A stretch of DNA of 64,000 nt. Source: an uncultured Actinomycetes bacterium (GTDB lineage: Bacteria > Actinomycetota > Thermoleophilia > Solirubrobacterales > Solirubrobacteraceae). Position numbers and translations under genes: made by a program. The first letter of the stretch is position 1; each line of letters begins with the position of its first letter. The stretch lies in the NCBI GenBank assembly GCA_937888775.1, contig CALAQT010000146.1, positions 1 to 64,000 on the forward strand, read 5' to 3'. Shown one piece after another: positions 1-8,150 of the stretch. A model generated the notes under the pieces. The model saw only the letters and a program-made list of their open reading frames with translations. It was not told the DNA's origin and searched no databases.

Positions 1-1552
1 CCTCGGTGGTGAGGATGTTCTTGGCGATCGAGGCTGCGTTCTGCAGCGCCGAGCGCGTGACCATCGCCGGGTCGATGATGCCCGCGGCAACGAGATCGAC
101 GATCTCGCCGGTGGCCGCGTTCAGGCCAAAGCCCTTCTTGGCCTTACGGACGTCGTTGACGACGACCGAGCCCTCCAGACCGGCGTTCTCGGAGATCTGA
201 CGGAGCGGCTCCTCAAGCGCACGGTGCACGATCCGCGCGCCCGTCTGCTCGTCGGGGAGCTCGATCGCGTCGATGTCGAGCGCCTTCTGGGCGACCAACA
301 GCGCGACACCGCCGCCCGGCACGATGCCCTCCTCGAGGGCCGCGCGGGTGGCCTGCAGCGCGTCCTCGACGCGGTGCTTCTTCTCCTTCATCTCGGTCTC
401 GGTGGCCGCACCGACCTTCACGACCGCAACACCGCCCGACAGCTTGGCGAGGCGCTCCTGGAGCTTCTCACGGTCGAAGTCGGAATCGGTGTTCTCGATT
501 TCGGACTTGATCTGGTTGATCCGCCCCTTGATCGCATCGCTCTCGCCTGACCCGTCGATGATCGTCGTCGTGTCCTTGGTGACGACCACGCGGCGAGCGC
601 GGCCGAGCTGGGAGAGCTGGGTGTTCTCCAGCTTGAGGCCCATCTCCTCGGTGATCACTTCACCGCCGGCGAGGATCGAGATGTCCTCGAGCATCCGCTT
701 ACGGCGATCGCCGAAGCCGGGAGCCTTGACCGCGACGCCCGTGAAGGTGCCCCGCAGCTTGTTGACCACCAGGGTCGCGAGCGACTCGCCCTCGACGTCC
801 TCGGCGATGATCAGCAGCGGGCGACCCGACTGGATGACCTGCTCGAGCACGGGAAGAATGTCCCTAACCGAGCCGATCTTCTGGTTGGCGATCAGGATGT
901 AGGGATCCTCGAGGACCGCTTCCATCCGCTCCTGGTCGGTGACCATGTAAGGCGAGATGTAGCCCTTGTCGAACTGCATTCCCTCGGTGAACTCGAGGTC
1001 CATGCCGAACGTCTGGCCCTCCTCGACGTTGACCACGCCGTCCTTGCCGACCTTGTCGATCGCGTCGGCGATCACGTCGCCGATCTCGTCATCCCCGGCG
1101 GAGATCGTCGCCACGCGGGCGATCTGGTCCTTACCGGAGATTTCCTTGGACTGGCTGGCGATGTTCTTGACGACCTCGTCGACAGCACGCTCGATGCCGC
1201 GCTTTAGCGCCAGCGGGTTGGCCCCCGCAGCGACGTTCTTCAGACCCTGGCGAACGATCGCCTGGGCGAGCACCGTCGCGGTCGTGGTGCCGTCGCCCGC
1301 CACGTCGTTGGTGGCGGTGGCCACCTCACGGACGAGCTGGGCGCCCTGGTTCTGGAAGACGTCCTCGACCTCGATCTCACGAGCGATCGTGACACCGTCG
1401 TTGGTGATCGTCGGCGCGCCGAACTTCTTGTCAAGGACCACGTAGCGGCCGCGCGGGCCGAGGGTTACCTTGACGGCGTTTGCCACCGCGTCGACGCCCA
1501 ACTCCAGCGCCTTGCGGGCATCAACGTCGTACTTAAGTTCCTTGTGTGCCAT
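1..1552 (-). CDS. groEL: Chaperonin GroEL (Hsp60), 3' end cut by window edge
   Basis: ATP-driven 14-mer chaperonin that folds cytosolic proteins together with GroES. The 517 visible codons start MAHKELKYD and carry family landmarks such as TLGPRGR, the ATP-site GDGTTTA and VPGGG near the C-terminal side. By family length (about 540 aa) only some 20-25 residues are missing beyond base 1. The ATG at 1552 has an AGGAG Shine-Dalgarno 10-15 nt upstream and lies 32 nt behind groES, so the two form an operon read leftwards. Regulation is by the CIRCE dyads in front of groES. Nothing visible is abnormal. Many actinobacteria have a second groEL elsewhere, which this window cannot show. Confidence 0.98.
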   Translation of the reverse strand, partial: MAHKELKYDVDARKALELGVDAVANAVKVTLGPRGRYVVLDKKFGAPTITNDGVTIAREIEVEDVFQNQGAQLVREVATATNDVAGDGTTTATVLAQAIVRQGLKNVAAGANPLALKRGIERAVDEVVKNIASQSKEISGKDQIARVATISAGDDEIGDVIADAIDKVGKDGVVNVEEGQTFGMDLEFTEGMQFDKGYISPYMVTDQERMEAVLEDPYILIANQKIGSVRDILPVLEQVIQSGRPLLIIAEDVEGESLATLVVNKLRGTFTGVAVKAPGFGDRRKRMLEDISILAGGEVITEEMGLKLENTQLSQLGRARRVVVTKDTTTIIDGSGESDAIKGRINQIKSEIENTDSDFDREKLQERLAKLSGGVAVVKVGAATETEMKEKKHRVEDALQATRAALEEGIVPGGGVALLVAQKALDIDAIELPDEQTGARIVHRALEEPLRQISENAGLEGSVVVNDVRKAKKGFGLNAATGEIVDLVAAGIIDPAMVTRSALQNAASIAKNILTTE

Positions 1553-1584
1553 GTGTTTCAGGTTCTCCTAGCTAGCGAAAGCTT

Positions 1585-1878
1585 CTACGACTGGACCTTG
1601 GCCAGTACGTCTGACTCACGGAGGACGAGCAGTTCCTCGCCGTCCACCTTGATCTCGGTGCCGCCGTACTTGCTGTACAGGACCTCGTCGCCTTCTGCGA
1701 CGTCAAGCGGGGTGCGCTTGCCGGTGTCCTCGTTGACTTTGCCGTCGCCAACTGCCAGGACCTTGCCCTTCTGGGGCTTTTCCTTGGCGGTGTCGGGGAG
1801 GACGATCCCACTCGCGGTGGTCTCCTCTTCCTCGATAGCCCGCACGATCAGACGATCGCCGAGGGGCTTTAGCTTCAT
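1585..1878 (-). CDS. groES: Co-chaperonin GroES (Hsp10)
   Basis: Heptameric lid of the GroEL cage. The 97-aa product has the family's normal length and sequence, including the start [13 protein letters not shown], the mobile-loop region [11 protein letters not shown] (about residues 19-29) and the [10 protein letters not shown] stretch. The ATG at 1878 is preceded by a strong GGAGG in the minus-strand leader. It is the first gene of the groES-groEL operon, and its leader contains the promoter and both CIRCE operators. Confidence 0.98.
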   Translation of the reverse strand: MKLKPLGDRLIVRAIEEEETTASGIVLPDTAKEKPQKGKVLAVGDGKVNEDTGKRTPLDVAEGDEVLYSKYGGTEIKVDGEELLVLRESDVLAKVQS

Positions 1879-1917
1879 GTGATCTGACCTCCGATTGAAC
1901 TTTGCGGTTCGTAGTTC

Positions 1918-1944
1918 TTGGCACTCGTGGGCTCAGAGTGCCAA
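1918..1944. promoter_or_regulatory. CIRCE operator, promoter-proximal copy
   Basis: Perfect inverted repeat TTGGCACTC-N9-GAGTGCCAA, matching the HrcA-binding CIRCE consensus (TTAGCACTC-N9-GAGTGCTAA) with one symmetric change per arm. It lies between the -10 box and groES, where bound HrcA would block transcription or sit in the 5' leader. Confidence 0.93.
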
Positions 1945-1952
1945 CAGCGCCG

Positions 1953-1980
1953 ACTATAGCTTGTCCGCTGCGGTAATCAA
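1953..1980 (-). promoter_or_regulatory. groESL promoter
   Basis: On the minus strand TTGATT (1975-1980) and TATAGT (1953-1958) are separated by 16 bp, close to a housekeeping sigma consensus. The promoter is bracketed by the two CIRCE dyads, which supports the assignment. Confidence 0.75.
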
Positions 1981-1984
1981 GGCC

Positions 1985-2017
1985 AATTTGGCACTCTCCT
2001 GTGAAGAGTGCCAAATT
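1985..2017. promoter_or_regulatory. CIRCE operator, distal copy
   Basis: Perfect dyad with 12-bp arms, AATTTGGCACTC-N9-GAGTGCCAAATT. The core is the same as the proximal copy and the arms are longer. It sits just upstream of the -35 box, so the groE promoter lies between two HrcA sites. Confidence 0.93.
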
Positions 2018-2044
2018 TCCCGCGCCGCGGCCGCCCGGCTGCGG

Positions 2045-2623
2045 TCAGCGGTGCAGATTCAGATAGGCGTGGATGATCTGCGCGCCGACCAGCGCCGCGA
2101 CGATCCCGCCGGCCGCCAGGTAGGGACCGAACGGGAGGCCGGTCTTACGAGCGCTCCGCACGCCCACGCGGCTGGCGATAGCCACCCCGGCCACGACACT
2201 TCCCAGCAGCGCCACGAGCAGCGCGATGATCACCGGCCGGCCGAGGAACAGTCCCATCGTGCCGAGCAGCTTGACGTCGCCCATTCCCATCCCGGTAGGG
2301 CGCGCCAGCGCAGCGATCAGCAGGAAGCCGCCGGCGAGCCCCGCCCACAGCAGCCGCTGGGGCTCGCCTCCGGGATCGAGCGCCAGCCCGAGCGCGATCG
2401 CCACCAGCGCTCCGGATCCGGTGATCCGGTTCGGGATGATCCGACGCTCCAGATCGATCACCGAGCAAGGAACGAGCACGAACACCAGCACCGCCCGCAG
2501 CACGGCCGCCGCCAGCGATGCCTGCGCGGCGGCCACCGCCGCCGCCAGCACGATCGTCCCGGCGATGACGAGCGGCGATCGCAGGCGACTCGCGGCATCC
2601 GGCTTCTGATCGGTGCTCATCAT
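2045..2623 (-). CDS. Prepilin peptidase, A24 family, short form without the methylase domain
   Basis: Membrane aspartic protease that cleaves type IV prepilin-like leader peptides. The 192-aa product is almost entirely hydrophobic helices. It carries the two expected catalytic aspartates, one in the VIDLERR segment (about residue 57) and one in the GMGDVKL motif (about residue 116, the GxGD signature). The N-terminal cysteine-rich N-methylation domain of PilD-type enzymes is absent, as in Flp/Tad and other short A24 proteins. Start chosen at the double ATG 2618-2623; a longer frame exists but reads into the divergent promoter region. No pilin genes are nearby, so its substrates must be encoded elsewhere. 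Confidence 0.85.
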   Translation of the reverse strand: MMSTDQKPDAASRLRSPLVIAGTIVLAAAVAAAQASLAAAVLRAVLVFVLVPCSVIDLERRIIPNRITGSGALVAIALGLALDPGGEPQRLLWAGLAGGFLLIAALARPTGMGMGDVKLLGTMGLFLGRPVIIALLVALLGSVVAGVAIASRVGVRSARKTGLPFGPYLAAGGIVAALVGAQIIHAYLNLHR

Positions 2624-2735
2624 CGCGGGGACTTCGATCCCACACTCACGACAGGATCGCCGGGCGAGTGTACGCTCGGCAGCCCTCGGCCCCGATCGGT
2701 CCGGGATGAGCTCCGATCCCAATACGCTTTGCGAC

Positions 2736-3092
2736 ATGAGCGGAGACGACGACCGGTTTGCAGGCCTTCCACGACGGGAGCTGGACGATGGACGGGTGGT
2801 CATTCAAGCCGCCAATGGCCGGGCGCGTCGCCGCGGCCTGTCCCGGCTGGACGCGCTGCCGGCCGCGGAGGCGCTGCACATTCCGCACTGCCCCGCGGTG
2901 CACACGTTCGGGATGCGCTTCGCGCTTGACCTGATCTGGCTGTCCGGGAACGGCAGCGTCGCGCGCGTGGACCGCAACGTCGGCCCGCGCCAGATGCGGA
3001 TCTGCGTGCAGGCCCGGTCGGTCGTCGAGACCAACGCGGGCCAGGCCGACGCGTTTCTAGGCGCTGGTCTGGCCCCGGCTCGAGTCCCGTAA
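2736..3092 (+). CDS. DUF192 family protein
   Basis: A 118-aa protein matching the DUF192 family: an RRRGLSR-like opening, then alternating beta strands with the conserved FGMRF and LDLIWL segments. The function of the family is unknown. No signal peptide is visible, although several family members are secreted. The ATG at 2736 is preferred because TACGCT (2723-2728) lies 7 nt upstream, suggesting a leaderless mRNA, and because upstream in-frame sequence overlaps the divergent promoter of the prepilin peptidase gene. The two genes are divergent. DUF192 genes are often found near pilus or secretion genes, which fits the neighbour but proves nothing. Confidence 0.75.
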   Translation: MSGDDDRFAGLPRRELDDGRVVIQAANGRARRRGLSRLDALPAAEALHIPHCPAVHTFGMRFALDLIWLSGNGSVARVDRNVGPRQMRICVQARSVVETNAGQADAFLGAGLAPARVP

Positions 3093-3127
3093 TCCCGCCC
3101 GCCGAGGCCCCGGCGCCCGCCAGCGCC

Positions 3128-3529
3128 CTAGTTGCGGGCGCCGCCGAGACCGTGGATCCGGTCGCGTAGCTGCTCGGGCGGATGCTCGATGATCTGAGAG
3201 AAGCGCACAACCGTCACGGTGTCCTCCATCGAGACCTTGCGCGCGTATATCTGCTCCAGGAAGTGGACCATCTCGTCGACGCGACGGAACTCGGGATTGT
3301 CGTGCTCGATGTCACGCGGGGAAAGGTCGCGCACGCGCTTGACCTCGACCTGGTCGATCACGGCGTGGAAGATCTTCTCCCGCGGCGAGTGCTGATAACC
3401 GATCGTGACGAGCACGCACTCGTTCTTGTGGTACTTGTGCGACTTGTCGCCGAGCCTGATCGTCGCCGTCTTACGACCGCGGCGCAACTGGTCGCCGAAC
3501 ACCGACGAATAGAAGTTCAGGACGCGCAC
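3128..3529 (-). CDS. ASCH (PUA-like) domain protein
   Basis: A 133-aa protein with the ASCH fold signature: N-terminal strand, then GRKTATIRLGD (about residues 18-28), where the family has its conserved lysine and threonine-rich RNA- or nucleotide-binding motif. ASCH proteins are PUA-like and thought to bind RNA; some act as amidohydrolases on modified cytidine. Which activity applies here cannot be told. It lies 10 nt behind the Nudix hydrolase gene and 3' of the Crp/Fnr regulator gene, so the three are probably co-transcribed leftwards. Confidence 0.75.
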   Translation of the reverse strand: MRVLNFYSSVFGDQLRRGRKTATIRLGDKSHKYHKNECVLVTIGYQHSPREKIFHAVIDQVEVKRVRDLSPRDIEHDNPEFRRVDEMVHFLEQIYARKVSMEDTVTVVRFSQIIEHPPEQLRDRIHGLGGARN

Positions 3530-3539
3530 CGGGGTGAGC

Positions 3540-3956
3540 CTACCGGTCCGGCGCTGATCGCGACAACGCGCGGGCCAAGATCTCCCGCTCGCCCGTGTAG
3601 GTCACCGCGCTGACTGCCTCTTTGAGCGCCATCCAACGCGCATCTTCGATCTCATGGTCGTGGTCGGCAAGATCGCCCGAGCGGTACTCGCACAGGTAGA
3701 AGCGGACGCGCTTGGTGACCCGTCGCCGCTCGTGCTCGTACTGATACTCGACCTCGCCGAGCTCCTCGATCAGCTCCACCGTAACGCCCGTCTCCTCCCT
3801 GATCTCGCGCAGGGCCGCCTGTTCTGGGCTCTCGTCCCCGTCGGGGTGGCCCTTGGGCAGGCCGAGTACGCGAGTGCCGTCCGCGGCCCGTTTGACGGGC
3901 ACGATCACGACGACCTCGCCGTCGCGCACGACGACGCCGCCGGCAGAGAACTCCAC
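3540..3956 (-). CDS. Nudix hydrolase
   Basis: Hydrolase of nucleoside diphosphate-linked substrates. The Nudix box runs from GHPDGDESPEQAA into LREIREETGV (about residues 36-58), matching GX5EX7REUXEEXGU with all metal-binding glutamates present. At 138 aa it is a single domain with no extra specificity module, so the substrate cannot be predicted; (di)adenosine polyphosphates, NDP-sugars or oxidised nucleotides are all possible. It lies 19 nt behind the Crp/Fnr gene and 10 nt before the ASCH gene. Confidence 0.88.
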   Translation of the reverse strand: MEFSAGGVVVRDGEVVVIVPVKRAADGTRVLGLPKGHPDGDESPEQAALREIREETGVTVELIEELGEVEYQYEHERRRVTKRVRFYLCEYRSGDLADHDHEIEDARWMALKEAVSAVTYTGEREILARALSRSAPDR

Positions 3957-3975
3957 CGTCTGGTCAGCGCCCTGG

Positions 3976-4671
3976 CTAATAGACGTAGCCCTCGAGCGCA
4001 GCCGGATCGTGCACGATCAGCTTGCCGCGTCCCTGGGTGATGATCCCGGCGCGTTCCAGCACGGCCAGAAAGCGGCTGGCGGACTCACGGGAGGATCCCG
4101 CCAACTGGGCCAGATCGGTCTGCGTGGACACAATCTGGACGTCCCGCTCACCCGCGCCCTCACCGCGGGCGGTCGCGACCAGCTCGGCGAGCACCGCGGC
4201 AACGCGGCTCTGCACGGTCTGAAAGGACTGCCGCGCCAGGCGCTCGTTGGTGTCACGCAGCCGGCGCCCGAGCGCCGCCAGCAGCTTCACGGCAAGATCA
4301 GGGTGCTCCCGCAGCATCCGGCGCATGTCGCCGCCGAGGATCGCGATCGCCTCCATCTCCTCGGTGGCCTCAACGGTGGCCGAGCGCGGCTCGTCGTCGA
4401 ACATCGCCAGCTCACCGAACATGTCCTCAGGCCCGAACGTCGCGAGGGTGATCGTGCGCCCGCCGGCGTGGTCACGCACGGCGCGCGCACAGCCTGAGCG
4501 CACGATGTAACAGGTGTCGCTCTGATCGCCGTCGCGGAACACGATCTCGCCGGCCTGGAACCGGCGCGGGACCGTCACTTGAACCACACGCGCCAGATCC
4601 TGTTCGCCGAGGGCCGCGAACAGCGGTACCCGCTGCAGCAGCGCGATCGTGTCCCGGCTGGTGGTGGCCAT
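3976..4671 (-). CDS. Crp/Fnr family transcription regulator
   Basis: A cyclic-nucleotide-binding beta roll (about residues 15-130) is followed by a dimer helix and a C-terminal winged helix with the recognition segment SSRESASRFLAVLERAGII. The phosphate-binding cassette FGELAMFDDEPRSATV keeps the Glu and Arg that contact cAMP in Crp, so a nucleotide effector is plausible. There are no clustered N-terminal cysteines for an Fnr iron-sulfur centre. Start chosen at ATG 4671 rather than 4725, because a good promoter (4681-4709) lies within the longer reading and the shorter start matches family length. It probably heads a Crp-Nudix-ASCH operon. Confidence 0.85.
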   Translation of the reverse strand: MATTSRDTIALLQRVPLFAALGEQDLARVVQVTVPRRFQAGEIVFRDGDQSDTCYIVRSGCARAVRDHAGGRTITLATFGPEDMFGELAMFDDEPRSATVEATEEMEAIAILGGDMRRMLREHPDLAVKLLAALGRRLRDTNERLARQSFQTVQSRVAAVLAELVATARGEGAGERDVQIVSTQTDLAQLAGSSRESASRFLAVLERAGIITQGRGKLIVHDPAALEGYVY

Positions 4672-4680
4672 GGTGCAGGG

Positions 4681-4709
4681 ATACCACAAGCGGCCCAGGG
4701 CAAGATCAA
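4681..4709 (-). promoter_or_regulatory. Promoter of the Crp/Fnr gene, probably leaderless
   Basis: On the minus strand TTGATC (4704-4709), a 17-bp spacer, and TGGTAT (4681-4686). The -10 box ends only 9 nt before the ATG at 4671, so the transcript would have almost no 5' leader. No Shine-Dalgarno is present. Confidence 0.5.
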
Positions 4710-4806
4710 CGACCGAGGTTTGCACGACGAGCGACCCCCGGCGCGCAGGTTGGGATCCGTGCCGTGATTCAGAGCCAGCGCGCCAGCCGAGCGGAACTTC
4801 GAATCA

Positions 4807-6099
4807 TCAGGCGAGGTCCAGCGCCTGCTGGCGCCGGCGGCGACGAACCGAGAGGCCCAGCCACCAGGCCACGGCGCCCAGCAGCGCCAGCGGCACCAGG
4901 GCGGCGAGCGCGATCAGCGCCACCCCGGCCGCCACCGTGAGCACGCGCCCCGCGTCGTGGGCGGCGCGACCGATCGTGAACGAGCTTCCGCCCGCCACGG
5001 GCGCGGGCGCGGGCGAGACAGCGTTGATCGTCAGCGTGATCTGGCTGTAGTTGATCTGGTGGTTGAGGCGCCCGAGCGCGGCCTGGTCGCTGGAGATCGA
5101 GGCCTCGGCGTCGTGGATCTGCGCGGTGAGGCTGTCGATCTGCGTCTGGGTGACGGCGGCGGCGAGCTGCTTGAGCAGCGAGGTGCGCAGCGCCCGGGCG
5201 TCGGCCAGGCGCCGGCTGGCGGCGTTGAACTGACCGTTGACGTCCTGGGTGGCGTCGGTCCGCGACACGACGCTCGCGTAGCGCAGGCGCGACAGCGCGG
5301 TCATCGCGTCCGACAGCGAGGCGCTGGGCACGCTCAGCTCAAACTCGGCGTACCCGGCCGGGTTCCCGGTCGCGGTGACCGTCGAGCGGTTGACGATCCC
5401 CTGCTCGGTCCCGACGACGTCGAACACCTGCTGGGCGACGTCGTCGATCCGGTTCGCCGGGGCGTTGAGGGCGAGCTGCGCGGACTGGACGATCTTGCGC
5501 CCGTTGGGCGTTGGCACGGGAGCGGGCGCGTTTTGCCCACCGGCACCGAGCGTGCCGGGCGCCAACGGAGTGCCTGCCGCCACACTCGACGAGCGCGATG
5601 AAGCCGCCGACCCCCCGGAGCCGGGAGTCGTGGCGGAACCAAAGGTGCTAGGCGCCAGCTTCTCGGCCGGTACGGCCGCCCGGGCTACAGTAGATCCCGC
5701 CGACCCGGCGGCGGTCGATCCCGCCGCGTGTGTCGCGCTCGCAGTCGCATTCAACGCCGACGAGCCCACCGGCCCTGAGCCACTCGCCCCGAGTACGACC
5801 ACCACCGCCACCGCCATCACCGCGGCCAGCCCCGCAGCGGGGGCGAACAGCCACCGGCGCCCCGGCCACCAGCCCCCGCTCCCGTGGCGCCCCTCGCCCG
5901 CAAACCGGGCCGCGACCCGGCGATCCAGAGCGGAGGTGAAGGCGGGCGTCGGCTGCGGACGTTCCGCCGCCAGGATCAGCGCCAGCTCGGCGAGCTCGGC
6001 GTGGCTGGGGTCGACCGGCTCGCCGGCCAGCGTTGCGTCGATCGCCGCCAGCGCGGCTCCAATTTCAGGTCCGACCGGTTGATCGTCAGCAGTTCGCAT
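4807..6099 (-). CDS. DUF4349 membrane protein, candidate anti-sigma factor
   Basis: A 430-aa protein. Residues 1-80 are probably cytoplasmic, with a transmembrane helix at about 84-105. A low-complexity Ala/Ser/Gly linker (about 106-200) leads into a DUF4349 extracytoplasmic domain with a long coiled coil (about 300-360), then a second transmembrane helix (about 385-415) and a basic tail RRRRR. The gene overlaps the upstream ECF sigma gene by 14 nt, so the two are translationally coupled. A soluble N-terminal segment next to a sigma gene, followed by a membrane span, is the standard anti-sigma arrangement, but no zinc-binding anti-sigma (HxxxCxxC) motif is present. The anti-sigma role is therefore inferred from position. 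Confidence 0.8.
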   Translation of the reverse strand: MRTADDQPVGPEIGAALAAIDATLAGEPVDPSHAELAELALILAAERPQPTPAFTSALDRRVAARFAGEGRHGSGGWWPGRRWLFAPAAGLAAVMAVAVVVVLGASGSGPVGSSALNATASATHAAGSTAAGSAGSTVARAAVPAEKLAPSTFGSATTPGSGGSAASSRSSSVAAGTPLAPGTLGAGGQNAPAPVPTPNGRKIVQSAQLALNAPANRIDDVAQQVFDVVGTEQGIVNRSTVTATGNPAGYAEFELSVPSASLSDAMTALSRLRYASVVSRTDATQDVNGQFNAASRRLADARALRTSLLKQLAAAVTQTQIDSLTAQIHDAEASISSDQAALGRLNHQINYSQITLTINAVSPAPAPVAGGSSFTIGRAAHDAGRVLTVAAGVALIALAALVPLALLGAVAWWLGLSVRRRRRQQALDLA

Positions 6100-6652
6100 C
6101 GCAGGCCTCTCTCAGCTTCTGCATCGTTCGGTACAGCAGGGTCCCCGCGCCCGACTCGGTCACGCCCAGGACCTTGGCCAGCTCGGCGTTGCTCAGCCCG
6201 GCGTGGAACTTCAACGCCACGATCTCCCGCTCGCGAGCGGGCAGCTGCTCCAGCGCGGTTCGAACGAGCGTGCGGCGCAGCGCCACCTCGGCGCCGTCGA
6301 TCACGATCTCCTGCACCTCATCCCGGGGCTCGGCAGTCAGCGTGGCCACGCGCCGCCGGCGGCGCAGCTCGTCGAGCGCGGCGTTGCGGGCGATCCCGAA
6401 CAGCCAGGCCCGCTCCTGACCGCGGCGGCGATCGAAGGTCGCGCGGCGCTGGTAGGCGCGCTCGAACGCGAGTGCGGTCACATCCTCGGCGGCAGCGCGA
6501 TCGCGCAGCAACGTGAAGACGTAGGCGAACACGTCGTCGCGGCTGGAGCGGTACAGCTCCTCAAACCGCTCCCATGAGTCCGTCGACCCCGGCGTGGGCT
6601 GCGTCTGCGTCTCGATCACACCCTCACTACGATTCTGGCCGCGATTCGTCAC
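6086..6652 (-). CDS. ECF-type RNA polymerase sigma factor
   Basis: Region 2 (about residues 28-100) includes WLFGIARNAALDELRRRRR, the -10 recognition helix. Region 4 (about 130-185) contains LPAREREIVALKF and a helix-turn-helix NAELAKVLGVTESGAGTLLYR. A linker of normal ECF length joins them. At 188 aa it is typical of the group. The start is a GTG at 6652; an in-frame GTG at 6619 would remove 11 poorly conserved residues. The 3' end overlaps the DUF4349 gene. The gene diverges from a secreted-protein gene across only about 20 bp. Confidence 0.92.
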   Translation of the reverse strand: MTNRGQNRSEGVIETQTQPTPGSTDSWERFEELYRSSRDDVFAYVFTLLRDRAAAEDVTALAFERAYQRRATFDRRRGQERAWLFGIARNAALDELRRRRRVATLTAEPRDEVQEIVIDGAEVALRRTLVRTALEQLPAREREIVALKFHAGLSNAELAKVLGVTESGAGTLLYRTMQKLREACDANC

Positions 6653-6660
6653 AGGAGCGC

Positions 6661-6666
6661 TATGTT
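6661..6666 (+). promoter_or_regulatory. -10 box for a leaderless transcript
   Basis: TATGTT ends 6 nt before the GTG at 6673. No Shine-Dalgarno lies between. This is one of about a dozen such boxes in the window. Confidence 0.45.
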
Positions 6667-6672
6667 CTAGCG

Positions 6673-7197
6673 GTGAGAATCGCGCCCCGTATCGCGATCA
6701 TCATCACACTGCTGGTTGGCGTGACGGCGCCGATCGTCTCGGCCGATACGCCGACCGGCTACACGCCCGTGCAGATTCGGGCCGCAATCGACGGCGCCGA
6801 GGCCTCGAGCTCGCTGTGGGCGACGGTCAACGTCTGCACGCCCCCCAGTGACCCCCACTCGATCGGCATCCGTGGCCAGATGCCCGCGCTGGGGATCCCC
6901 GCCTCGCTGTCGATGACCGTCCAAATCGACTACTGGTCGGCGAAGGACAAGGCGTTCGTCCCCGCTCCCGGCGCCAGCCAGACGGTCTCGCTGGGAGATG
7001 CGACCACGGGCCTGCATCAAGGTGGTGTGAGCTTCCGCTTCGCGCCCGGGTCAGGCCTCTTCACCGGCTCGGTCACCTTCCGATGGGTGCGCAATGCAGC
7101 GGTGGTGGCGAGCGCCACCCGGCAGGTGACCTCCGGTCACCCTGACGCCGACTTCAGCAGCCCGGCGCACCTCAGCGCCGCGCAGTGCAGCATCTAA
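6673..7197 (+). CDS. Secreted protein of unknown function
   Basis: A 174-aa product with a clear signal peptide (basic start VRIAPR, hydrophobic core IAIIITLLVGVTAPIV, probable cleavage after VSA near residue 24). The mature part is rich in beta-type sequence with two widely spaced cysteines (one in VNVC, one near the C-terminus). I do not recognise the family. The GTG at 6673 is chosen because it places the signal peptide at the N-terminus and has a -10 box 6 nt upstream; the longer frame overlaps the sigma gene on the other strand. It could be a target of the divergent sigma factor, which is inference only. Confidence 0.65.
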   Translation: MRIAPRIAIIITLLVGVTAPIVSADTPTGYTPVQIRAAIDGAEASSSLWATVNVCTPPSDPHSIGIRGQMPALGIPASLSMTVQIDYWSAKDKAFVPAPGASQTVSLGDATTGLHQGGVSFRFAPGSGLFTGSVTFRWVRNAAVVASATRQVTSGHPDADFSSPAHLSAAQCSI

Positions 7198-7409
7198 CTA
7201 CACGGGCGATTCGACGCCAGCGCCAGAAGGACGGGTGATTCAGCGCAAACGCTCGCGCCAACCGCCCTGGCCCGCACCTAACCAAAGCTCCGCTGCACCA
7301 AACGGCTTCGGCCCGGGCTCAAGACCGCTTCTCTTCATCGCGCCCGTTTTGTCGTTCGTCGACACCCGGCTAAAGCCCACCCGGATTCAGACCTACGCCC
7401 GCACGAGGA
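7198..7409. other. Intergenic stretch, nothing recognised
   Basis: About 210 bp between the 3' ends of two convergent genes. I see no coding pattern, strong hairpin or repeat in it. Confidence 0.5.
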
Positions 7410-8150
7410 CTAGGTCGCCAGCGCGGCGAACAGGCCCGGGTCGTTGCTGATCACCCCAGTGACGCCGAGCGCATCCAGCGCCCGGATCCGCGGCAGCTCG
7501 TCAACGGTCCAGACGAAGATCTCGCCGCCCGCGCCCCGCACGCTGCGCACCAGGCGCGGCGTGACCAGTCGCCAGTGCGCCATCAGCGCGTCACAGCTGC
7601 CGTCCTTGATCGCCGCGGCCGCCCGCGCCGGCAGCATCACCCGCGCGACCGCCACCCAGGCCTGCGCGACCGGCGTCAGCGCGCGGGATGTGAACGGATC
7701 CCGGCGCACCTTGGGCACCGACCAGCCCAGCCGCGCGCCCGGCTCGGCGGCGCGGATCGCAGCCAGGCTCTCCCGATACTGGCTGGTGATCAGCGCGCGC
7801 GTCAGCAGGCCGTGCTCGCGCAGCGCGTCGAGCACGGTCTGCTCGTAGCCGGGCAGCTTGAGGTCGACGTCGAATTCGATCCCGGCGAAGTGCTCGGAGG
7901 CCAGATGGGCCAGCGCCTCGCCGAGCGTGTGGGCCGGGCGGCGCGCCGCATCCTCGTAGTCGTGGGCCAGCAGCAGGCGCTCGCCCTGAGGCAGCACGTC
8001 GAACTCGATCATGTCCACGCCGGCCGCGAGCGCCGCATCGAAGCTCGCAAACGTGTTGCCGGGCGCGATCAGGTCGGCGCCCTTGTGCCCGACGCGTCGC
8101 AGGCGCCCGTGGACCGACCGGGCGGAGATCAGGTCTGACAACCCGGACAC
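7410..8150 (-). CDS. Glycerophosphodiester phosphodiesterase
   Basis: Hydrolyses glycerophosphodiesters to glycerol-3-phosphate and an alcohol. The GDPD landmarks are present: [13 protein letters not shown] near the N-terminus (catalytic His about residue 22), IEFDV (metal-binding Glu and Asp, about 49 and 51) and the second His in LAHDYED (about 63). Two usually conserved positions differ: HKG instead of HRG, and PGNT instead of PENT. Loss of the PENT glutamate could weaken metal binding. Start set at GTG 8150, overlapping the 3' end of the Nei gene by 22 nt; a longer frame is only antiparallel coding shadow. No signal peptide, so probably cytosolic. Confidence 0.82.
   Translation of the reverse strand: MSGLSDLISARSVHGRLRRVGHKGADLIAPGNTFASFDAALAAGVDMIEFDVLPQGERLLLAHDYEDAARRPAHTLGEALAHLASEHFAGIEFDVDLKLPGYEQTVLDALREHGLLTRALITSQYRESLAAIRAAEPGARLGWSVPKVRRDPFTSRALTPVAQAWVAVARVMLPARAAAAIKDGSCDALMAHWRLVTPRLVRSVRGAGGEIFVWTVDELPRIRALDALGVTGVISNDPGLFAALAT

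Noticed and set aside
1895..2929. Long plus-strand open frame (344 codons) over the prepilin peptidase gene
   Set aside because: It is antisense to clear A24 peptidase coding sequence and has Arg/His/Gln-rich low-complexity content typical of GC-rich shadow frames.
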